A stretch of 64,000 nucleotides of DNA from an uncultured Cohaesibacter sp. (lineage in GTDB: Bacteria > Pseudomonadota > Alphaproteobacteria > Rhizobiales > Cohaesibacteraceae), in contig NZ_OY781114.1 in assembly GCF_963676485.1 (NCBI RefSeq), positions 1,572,501 through 1,636,500 on the forward strand. Reading direction: 5' to 3'. The first letter of the stretch is position 1, and each line of letters opens with the position of its first letter. A program made the position numbers and the translations under genes. The notes under the pieces are model-generated. The model had not been told where the DNA came from and did not search any database. It was given only the letters and a program-made list of their open reading frames with translations. Positions 57,566 to 64,000 of this stretch are shown here, piece after piece.

Positions 57566-59106
57566 TATGCAACCTCCCGGTCATGAGACTGTATTTGCGG
57601 CTTTTTTGCGCCTGTTGCGTAAGCGGCAATTGCTTCGGCATCAAAGGCCTTGCGGTCAAATTCAGCGACGATTTCGCCAAGCCGCATGACAATGATGCGA
57701 TCGGCCATGCCCATGAGTTCGGGCAGTTCGGAAGAGACCAGCAACACGGAGAGATCCTGCTCCACCATCCCCCCCAAGGCGTCATGGACCGATGACTTGG
57801 CTCCCACATCAATGCCCCGGGTCGGCTCGTCCACGATGACAACATTCGGATTGGTTGCCAGCCAGCGCGAAAGCACGACCTTCTGCTGATTGCCGCCTGA
57901 AAGATCTTCCACGGGCTGCTCAATATTGGCGGCCCGAATAGCGAAGATCTGGCCATAATCCTGTGCCAGCTTTTTCTCTGCTTCCCGGTTTGGCCAAATG
58001 CCCCTTGAAAGCTTTTTAAGCGACGGCAGCGCAATATTGTCCCTGATGGACATTGGCAGGATGGCCCCTTGGTTGCGTCGGTCTTCGGGCACATAGACAA
58101 CGCCTGCATCAATCGCTTCGGTGCAATCCTTCCAATGGATTTCCTCGCCCCCCAACCTGATCGTGCCATCAAATTGATAAGGGCTGAGCGCCATGATGGA
58201 TCGCATGATCTCAGATCGGCCAGCTCCGACCAACCCGTAAAAACCGAGGATTTCGCGCTTGTGCAATGTGAATGAGATATTCTTGAACTCTATGCCGTTG
58301 CCCAGATCCCGGACTTCAAGCAGCGGGTCGCCAATCTCGACGTCTCGTTTGGGAAAGACTGTTGCAACCTCGCGCCCGACCATCATCTTGACAAGGTCAT
58401 GCTCCTCTACATCCGCAATATTGCCTTCACCGACAAAAGCCCCATCACGGAAAACGACATAGCGATCCGCAATATGGAATATCTCGTCAAATTTGTGAGA
58501 GATGAACAGAACGCCTTTTCCAAGCTGGCGCAGCCTCTCGATGATGGCATAGAGCTTTTCGATTTCATTGGATGAGAGCGATGATGTCGGTTCATCCATG
58601 ATAACCACGTCGGCTTCTTCGGCAAGCGCTCTGGCAATGGCCACCATATGCTGCTGCCCAAGGCTGAGCTGCTTGAGCAAGATGGCAGGATCAACATCCA
58701 GATCGACTTCATCGAGCAGCGCTTTTGCCTTTTCATGCATGGCTTTCCAGTCAAGCAAGCCTGTGCTCTTCTGGATTGGATGGCCCATGAAAATATTCTC
58801 GACAACAGAAAGCTCTTCAAACAGCGTTGTTTCCTGATGGATGGCGGTAATGCCCATGATGGCTGCCGCCTTGGCGGTTGCCAGTTTCACTGCAATGCCC
58901 TTGATCCGGATCGTCCCGCTATCGGGTTGATAAAGCCCCGTCATCGATTTAACGAGCGTTGATTTACCTGCTCCATTTTCACCAATCAGCGCAACGACTT
59001 CTCCGGGATAGATGCGGCATTCGGCGTTTTTGAGGGCATGAATGCCACCAAATGTCTTGGTGATCCCCTTCAGCTCGACAAGGGGGGTGTTCGCATGATC
59101 AGCCAT
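57565..59106 (-). CDS. Rhamnose ABC importer ATPase
   Basis: Double ABC ATPase of 513 residues, RbsA type: first domain with GENGAGKSTLVKSMTG, LSLGQQHMVAIARAL and VIMDEPTSSL; second with GLVGAGRSE, LSGGNQQKVVLSRWL and VIVDEPTRGIDVG. GGAGG precedes the ATG at 59106. In R. leguminosarum the corresponding gene is rhaT, unrelated to the E. coli rhamnose permease of the same name. Confidence 0.92.
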   Translation of the reverse strand: MADHANTPLVELKGITKTFGGIHALKNAECRIYPGEVVALIGENGAGKSTLVKSMTGLYQPDSGTIRIKGIAVKLATAKAAAIMGITAIHQETTLFEELSVVENIFMGHPIQKSTGLLDWKAMHEKAKALLDEVDLDVDPAILLKQLSLGQQHMVAIARALAEEADVVIMDEPTSSLSSNEIEKLYAIIERLRQLGKGVLFISHKFDEIFHIADRYVVFRDGAFVGEGNIADVEEHDLVKMMVGREVATVFPKRDVEIGDPLLEVRDLGNGIEFKNISFTLHKREILGFYGLVGAGRSEIMRSIMALSPYQFDGTIRLGGEEIHWKDCTEAIDAGVVYVPEDRRNQGAILPMSIRDNIALPSLKKLSRGIWPNREAEKKLAQDYGQIFAIRAANIEQPVEDLSGGNQQKVVLSRWLATNPNVVIVDEPTRGIDVGAKSSVHDALGGMVEQDLSVLLVSSELPELMGMADRIIVMRLGEIVAEFDRKAFDAEAIAAYATGAKKPQIQSHDREVA

Positions 59107-59123
59107 AGTATCCTCCGTTGAGA

Positions 59124-59148
59124 GGCAGGTCAGTCCAGCCGACCTGCC
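59124..59148. repeat. Hairpin after the rhamnose binding-protein gene
   Basis: Perfect eight-bp GGCAGGTC/GACCTGCC with a nine-base loop in the 72-base gap after rhaS; no T run. Confidence 0.5.
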
Positions 59149-59178
59149 CGCTAGTGGCCCATACATCAAGCCATTGGC

Positions 59179-60171
59179 TCAGAAGATTTTGGAGTATTTG
59201 TCGACGTTGCTTGCGTCATATACAAATGGCTGTGGCAGCGAGGTTTCCAGCTTGTCGTCAAGCTTGAATGTTCCCATGCGGCCAGCTTCCAGCTCGTCAC
59301 CGGGTTTCACTTCGCCCTTCTTGATCAGGTCATAGGCGAGGTAAGTCGCAGAATAGCCCAGATCAATCGGGTTCCAGATGGCGAATGACTTGATGGAGCC
59401 GGAGTGAACATATCCGGCCAACTCGGATGGAAGGCCAAGCCCTGTCACGAAGACCTTGCCGACCATGCCCTGATCTTCAACGGCCTTGGCTGCAGCTGAA
59501 ATGGCAACGGTGGAAGGCGCGATAATCACTTTCAAATCCGGGTAACGACGCAGCAGAGCAATGGTTTCGCGGTAGGACTTATCCGACTGCCCCATGCCGT
59601 AGGCCACATCAACCAGCTTCAGTTTGGAGAAGGCATCTGTGGGAAGAAGCTTCTTCATCTCTTCGATCCACTCATTCTGGTTGGTGGATTGCGGAGTCTC
59701 GGAAAGAATCGCGATTTCCCCTTCGGGACCAATGGCATCGACCGCCATTTCCAGCTGCGCTTTTGCAGCTCCGGACGCGGTTGCCGGATGCATGTGAAGC
59801 TGGCGGCCTTCCGGAGCAATGGCCGAGTCGAAGGACAGGACCTTGATACCGCGTTTCATTGCCTTTTTGGCAACGGGAACCAGTGCGTCAGGGTCATTGG
59901 AAGAAATCGCAATGGCATCAACGCGCTGAGCAATCAGGGCATTGATAACCTCAATCTGGCCTTCAGCCGTGACGACAGCAGGCGCATTGAAAATCAATTC
60001 CACGCCGCCAATCTCTTTGGCAGCTTCCATGCCGCCATCACGGGCAGCTTCAAAAAATGCATTGCCAAGGCTTTTGGGCACCATTGCAATGCGCACATCA
60101 GCAGCCATGGCTGCTGATGTTGCCATGAGGCCGGCAATCGCTGCCAGCGATAGCAGTTTATTCAATTTCAT
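59179..60171 (-). CDS. Rhamnose ABC importer binding protein
   Basis: Periplasmic binding protein of 330 residues with a signal peptide (MKLNKLLSLAAIAGLMATSA, cleavage near AMAAD) and ribose-type fold blocks IDAL-like NALIAQRVDAIAISSNDP and VLSFDSAIAPEGRQ. Ligand L-rhamnose by operon context. It is flanked by two strong hairpins, which should raise its transcript level relative to the membrane genes. Confidence 0.92.
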   Translation of the reverse strand: MKLNKLLSLAAIAGLMATSAAMAADVRIAMVPKSLGNAFFEAARDGGMEAAKEIGGVELIFNAPAVVTAEGQIEVINALIAQRVDAIAISSNDPDALVPVAKKAMKRGIKVLSFDSAIAPEGRQLHMHPATASGAAKAQLEMAVDAIGPEGEIAILSETPQSTNQNEWIEEMKKLLPTDAFSKLKLVDVAYGMGQSDKSYRETIALLRRYPDLKVIIAPSTVAISAAAKAVEDQGMVGKVFVTGLGLPSELAGYVHSGSIKSFAIWNPIDLGYSATYLAYDLIKKGEVKPGDELEAGRMGTFKLDDKLETSLPQPFVYDASNVDKYSKIF

Positions 60172-60205
60172 AGTCTCTCTCCCGTTTTACTATGTGTTGA
60201 ATTGG

Positions 60206-60250
60206 ATGAGAGAAGGCCCGACGTTTTCCTCCCGACAGGCCATCTCTCAT
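60206..60250. repeat. Hairpin between rhaD and rhaS
   Basis: Thirteen-base arms (60206-60218 with 60238-60250) pairing at 12 positions. Read leftward it is followed by no long T run. Confidence 0.55.
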
Positions 60251-60254
60251 TGTC

Positions 60255-61100
60255 TTACTTGAGGCTTGGAATCTCCGGTTTCTGAACAAGAAGTCTTTCG
60301 AAATATTCGCTAAGTTCCACCAGAAGTTCCTTTGAGATGGTCTGCTTTTCGCCACCGGCTGAAAGGACCTTTCTATGGATGCCAGCAGCTTTCTCGATGG
60401 TTTCAATCAGCCCGAAAACAGAATCCGGTGTGGCTTCGGAAGCAAAAATGCCGTGATGGGTCCAGGAAATGATCCGCCCCTTCTCCATCTCCTTGATAGA
60501 GGCATCGGCAATATCGGTGGTGCCGGGCAGCATGGGCGGCACAATGCGGACACCATCGGGGAAAATCACGATGCACTCGGGCATTTTGGTCCACAGCGCC
60601 ATGGTCAGTTCCTTGCTATCAAGCGGCAAGAGATAACTCAGGGCTATGAATTCGGGGGCATGGCAATGCATGATGATGCGTTCGCGCCCCTTGGAAACAC
60701 GCTTGCGCACAGCATGGGCTGCCAGATGGGTAGCAAATTCCGAGGTCGGGCGTCCGCCATTGCTAAAGCCCCAGACGGTCTGATAGGCCGATCCGCCCTC
60801 GACGATCCTGACAATACCAAAGACCTGGTCGGGGAACTCCGTTGCATGGCGGAAATATTGCCCTGTACCGGTCACGATAAAATAGTCTCCGTCGAGGGAC
60901 GGCTGCGGCTGGGGCAGAGCGACGGGGGCTGCGGGGGTCACATTGGGATAACGGCGCGCGAGCACGCTTTCCAGTTCATCGTTCGGCAGGCGCCAGGAAA
61001 TGTTGCCACCATTGGCTTCATTCCACCCCATTTCCCAGCAGAGGCGCGCAAGGGACGCCGCTTGTTGAACAAAAGGGATCGGGTGCGAAAATACTGTCAT
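60255..61100 (-). CDS. Rhamnulose-1-phosphate aldolase
   Basis: Class II (zinc) aldolase of 281 residues splitting L-rhamnulose 1-phosphate into DHAP and L-lactaldehyde. Motifs: NEANGGNISWRL, GRPTSEFATHLAAHA with catalytic Glu, MHCHAPEF with two zinc histidines and WTHHGIFA with the third. Slightly longer than E. coli RhaD. Twelve bases behind rhaA. Confidence 0.94.
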   Translation of the reverse strand: MTVFSHPIPFVQQAASLARLCWEMGWNEANGGNISWRLPNDELESVLARRYPNVTPAAPVALPQPQPSLDGDYFIVTGTGQYFRHATEFPDQVFGIVRIVEGGSAYQTVWGFSNGGRPTSEFATHLAAHAVRKRVSKGRERIIMHCHAPEFIALSYLLPLDSKELTMALWTKMPECIVIFPDGVRIVPPMLPGTTDIADASIKEMEKGRIISWTHHGIFASEATPDSVFGLIETIEKAAGIHRKVLSAGGEKQTISKELLVELSEYFERLLVQKPEIPSLK

Positions 61101-61112
61101 GTTAGATAATCC

Positions 61113-62360
61113 TTATCCGCGGGCGGCCACACTGGCCTGATAGGCATTCAAATCGGCAATCAGCGCCTTGCCTGTTGGAACATTGTTGCGTGCGCAGAAC
61201 TCATTCCAGATCACGCCATAAGGCAGATCCTTGAGTTCTTCGGTCATCAGGAAGCGTTGCGTGAAGTCGAGCTTTTCCTCGATTGCTTTGAGCTCTGTCT
61301 GCGGCATCAAAAGCGCACGCAGGAGGGCTTTCTGCATGTTGCGCGTTCCGATCACCCAAGCCGATGTGCGGGCGATGGTCGCATCAAAGAAATCCAGGCC
61401 GATATGGGTGCGTGCCAGCAAGTTGCCGAACACCAATTCCTGCGCCATGGCGAGAATGTCATCATTGAGCAGGATCACATGGTCGCTATCCCAACGCATC
61501 GGGCGGCTGACATGCAACAGGATTTCCTTGACCGACAGGGCGACGGACGTCAGTTTGTCAGACACATTCTCGGTCGGATGAAAATGCCCCATATCAAGGC
61601 ATAACAGCGTGCCTTTGCGGATGGCATATCCCATGTAGAATTCGTGACTGCCCACGGTGCAGGCTTCGACCCCGATACCGAACAGCTTGCTTTCGACCGC
61701 GTCCAGCATGTGAGCTGAATCATACGGTTTGGCAATCATCTCATCGATGGCACTTTCCAGACGTTCGCGCGCGGCAAGTCGATCTATCGGCGTATCCTTG
61801 TAGCCATCGGGTACCCAGATATTGTTGACGCAGGGACTACCCAACTCTTCGCCGAATTTGTCGGCAATGGCCCGACAGCACTGGCCATGGCGAATCCAGA
61901 AATCGCGGATACCCTTGTCCGGGTGCGAGAGCGTCAGATTCTCATCCACCTTGGGATGCGCAAAGAAGGTCGGGTTGAAATCCAGCCCAAGGCCATTTTC
62001 CTTGGCCCAATCCACCCAACTGGTGAAATGGCGATAGTCCAGCTCGTCGCGGGCTGGTTTTTCGTCCGTGTCGAGGTAACTGGCATGGAGATTGAGCCGG
62101 TGTTTACCCGGAATCTTCCCATAGGCAAATTCAAGATCGGCGCGCAGCTCAGCTGCGTTGCGGGCGCGGCCGGGGAAGTTTCCCGTGATCTGGATACCAC
62201 CGGCGCTGCCACCTTCACTTTCCTCGAAGCCGATAACATCATCGCCCTGCCAGCAGTGCATCGAGATGGGAATTTCGGCCAGCTTTTTCATGGCTGCATC
62301 GACATCAACGCCCCATTCCGCAAAAGCGTCGCGGGCGGCATCATAGTTTAGGCGTGTCAT
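61113..62360 (-). CDS. L-rhamnose isomerase
   Basis: RhaA of 415 residues (E. coli: 419) converting L-rhamnose to L-rhamnulose. Typical blocks: PISMHCWQGDDVIGFE, GKHRLNLHASY, LGLDFNPTFFAHP, VGSHEFYMGYAI, LCLDMGHFHPTE and RPMRWDSDHV, holding the metal-binding Glu, Asp and His residues. ATG shares one base with the rhaB stop (TAATG). Confidence 0.96.
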   Translation of the reverse strand: MTRLNYDAARDAFAEWGVDVDAAMKKLAEIPISMHCWQGDDVIGFEESEGGSAGGIQITGNFPGRARNAAELRADLEFAYGKIPGKHRLNLHASYLDTDEKPARDELDYRHFTSWVDWAKENGLGLDFNPTFFAHPKVDENLTLSHPDKGIRDFWIRHGQCCRAIADKFGEELGSPCVNNIWVPDGYKDTPIDRLAARERLESAIDEMIAKPYDSAHMLDAVESKLFGIGVEACTVGSHEFYMGYAIRKGTLLCLDMGHFHPTENVSDKLTSVALSVKEILLHVSRPMRWDSDHVILLNDDILAMAQELVFGNLLARTHIGLDFFDATIARTSAWVIGTRNMQKALLRALLMPQTELKAIEEKLDFTQRFLMTEELKDLPYGVIWNEFCARNNVPTGKALIADLNAYQASVAARG

Positions 62361-63856
62361 TAGGCCTGTTCCTTTACTTTTTCTATTAGTGCGTGATAGC
62401 GCTGGCGAATATGTCCCTGTTCCCGGGAGGTATGTGGCTCATAGAGCGGCAGGTCTTCACTGTTGCGAATGATCCGACGGCCTTCTTCCAGATCGGAAAT
62501 CCACCCAAGGCCTATCATTTGCACCATGGCATTCCCCAGAGCAGAGGCTTCAAAGGGCCCTGTGATGACAGGCGCACCAAGGAAATCGGCTGTCAGTTGG
62601 CAAAGCAGGGCATTGCGCGCCCCTCCTCCAACGATGTGCAACTCGGGAATTTTGGCGCCCTTGGCGAAATCTTCGAGCACATCGGCAAAATTGAGTGCCA
62701 AGCTCTCGAAAATACAGCGCGCCATAACTCCCCGGCTTTCGGGCACTGGTTGACCTGTTTCGCGGCAAAATGCCTGTATTTCATCAACCATGGAGGCGGC
62801 CCGGAAATAACGATCAGCCATTGGATAGATCAGGGAAAGCCCCGGCTTGGCCTTTTCTGCCTCGCTCACCCAGTCGGCAAAGTCCGAATCGGGGGCCATT
62901 TCCTCACGCACCCTCTGGATGAGCCAAAGTCCGGATACATTGCGAAGCTGGCGATAGGTGTCGAACACCCCGCCTTCGTTGGATAGTCCATGCAGGAAGG
63001 CATAATCCGATAGATCAGGCACCTGTGCCTCACGGCCTACAAGCGCCCATGTGCCCAAGGAAATGAAATAGGGTTCGCGCGTGACCGACGGCAGGGCCGC
63101 CACCGCAGAGGCTGTGTCATGGGTACCGCAAAGCACAATGCTAGGTGCCTTTTTCCCTCGGCTATCGATGCTCCACTTGGCGCACCATTCATCCTTCAGG
63201 TGCCCCAGAACATCACCGGCATTGCGAATACGGGGCATCACCTTGGCAGGCATACCCACCTGCTGCAAAAGATCGGGATCCCAATTCTTATCATGCACGC
63301 TAAGCATTTGCGTGGTGGAGGCATTGGTATATTCGCTTGACCAGATGTCAGTTAGCTGAAAATGGATCCAGTCTGGCAGCAGCATGAAGCGGTGAAGCCG
63401 GCTGTAGCTTTCAATAGGATGATCTTTGAGCGCATAAAGCTGATAGAGGCTGTTGAGTTCCAAAGACTGGATGCCGGTTTTCTCGAACAGCTCGTGATAC
63501 CCAATCCCGGTATTCCGGCTGAAGATCGGCATGATGCCTTCGGTGCGCGCATCGCGATAGCTGACAAAGGGCAACAATGCTGCCCCGTCTGCATCCACGG
63601 GAACGAAATCCACGGCCCAGCTATCAACACTGATTGAAGCGATGGATGGTTCTTGTGCAAAGGCCTTGCCAAGCCCTTCGCAAATTCCGCTCCAGAGATA
63701 GTCAAGATCCCAGCATAGCCGCCCATCAACCCACTTGGGGCCATGTGGGAAGCGGTTGACTTCCTCCAAAGAGAGTTTGCCATCGGACAACGCAACTTTC
63801 AGCACGCGTCCGGATGATGCGCCCAGATCCACAGCAACAACGGTCTTGGTGACCAT
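62360..63856 (-). CDS. Rhamnulokinase (FGGY family)
   Basis: RhaB of 498 residues phosphorylating L-rhamnulose at O1. N-terminal AVDLGASSGRVLKV, PDWIHFQLTD, CGTHDTASAVAA and IVGGGARNALLCQL. GGAGGAAACC precedes the ATG. First gene of the leftward rhamnose operon. No rhamnose regulator is in the window; it may lie beyond 64000. Confidence 0.95.
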   Translation of the reverse strand: MVTKTVVAVDLGASSGRVLKVALSDGKLSLEEVNRFPHGPKWVDGRLCWDLDYLWSGICEGLGKAFAQEPSIASISVDSWAVDFVPVDADGAALLPFVSYRDARTEGIMPIFSRNTGIGYHELFEKTGIQSLELNSLYQLYALKDHPIESYSRLHRFMLLPDWIHFQLTDIWSSEYTNASTTQMLSVHDKNWDPDLLQQVGMPAKVMPRIRNAGDVLGHLKDEWCAKWSIDSRGKKAPSIVLCGTHDTASAVAALPSVTREPYFISLGTWALVGREAQVPDLSDYAFLHGLSNEGGVFDTYRQLRNVSGLWLIQRVREEMAPDSDFADWVSEAEKAKPGLSLIYPMADRYFRAASMVDEIQAFCRETGQPVPESRGVMARCIFESLALNFADVLEDFAKGAKIPELHIVGGGARNALLCQLTADFLGAPVITGPFEASALGNAMVQMIGLGWISDLEEGRRIIRNSEDLPLYEPHTSREQGHIRQRYHALIEKVKEQA

Positions 63857-63872
63857 GGTTTCCTCCTAAATA

Positions 63873-63921
63873 GGCAACGTTTTCTCCTCTCACAAAGATG
63901 ATCTAACGATCGAACGTTGCC
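63873..63921. promoter_or_regulatory. Rhamnose operon operator candidate
   Basis: Inverted repeat GGCAACGTT-N31-AACGTTGCC, arm centres 40 bases apart (about four helical turns), immediately upstream of the rhaB ribosome-binding site. TAACGATCGAA (63904-63914) abuts the distal arm. Fits a looping or dimer-of-dimers regulator. Confidence 0.5.
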
Positions 63922-64000
63922 CATTCAGTTAGGCACTGGTTGCAGAATTCAGACAGGGCAAAAAAACCAGTTTTTAAGTCTATGTTGGCGAGAAATGACC

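Overview
The window looks like chromosomal DNA of an alphaproteobacterium, most likely a marine member of the Hyphomicrobiales (a Cohaesibacter- or Roseibium-like organism is my guess; taxonomy is inference). Reasons: a rhizobial-style rhamnose operon (kinase, isomerase, aldolase, binding protein, ATPase, two permeases, mutarotase), two complete TRAP carriers, a glnB-glnA pair, a divergent ArsR/NIPSNAP/monooxygenase cassette, and substrates typical of algal matter. I see no mobile element, CRISPR array, rRNA or tRNA.

Layout. 1-9.0 kb: an amidase, then a leftward operon (citrate-type transporter, split AtuA pair, two-subunit CoA-transferase, thiolase) with a divergent LysR regulator over a perfect operator dyad. 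9.3-9.5 kb: a 44-residue small gene with palindromes upstream. 9.9-22.6 kb: a sulfoquinovose (SQ) cluster with clear counterparts of E. coli YihW (regulator), YihV (kinase), YihU (reductase) and YihQ (sulfoquinovosidase), plus an aldose epimerase and a TauE-type exporter. The class I aldolase, the YihS isomerase and the MFS importer of E. coli are missing; a class II metallo-aldolase, a fucose-isomerase-fold protein and a TRAP transporter stand in their places. 23.4-29.3 kb: L-fuconate dehydratase with a TRAP carrier and a GntR regulator. 29.6-36.4 kb: chemoreceptor, Rnk, DMT permease, TrmO-like protein, PII and glutamine synthetase. 36.6-47.6 kb: L-fucose genes of both the oxidative type (dehydrogenase, lactonase) and the phosphorylative type (FucI, FucK, FucA, FucU) with a ribose-type ABC importer and a DeoR regulator. 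47.7-53.7 kb: ArsR/NIPSNAP/ABM cassette, an alpha/beta hydrolase, a FecBCD-type metal-chelate ABC importer and a VOC protein. 53.8-64 kb: FucO-type lactaldehyde reductase and the whole rhamnose operon.

How it fits together. The window is largely a sugar-catabolic island for 6-substituted hexoses from photosynthetic biomass: SQ from thylakoid sulfolipid, and L-fucose and L-rhamnose from algal and plant polysaccharides. All three phosphorylative routes end in DHAP plus a three-carbon aldehyde: sulfolactaldehyde (reduced by the YihU-like enzyme, product probably exported) or L-lactaldehyde (reduced by FucO). Several substrate-binding-protein genes are followed by strong hairpins inside their operons, and several promoters carry dyads or repeated motifs suited to the DeoR, GntR or LysR regulators encoded beside them.
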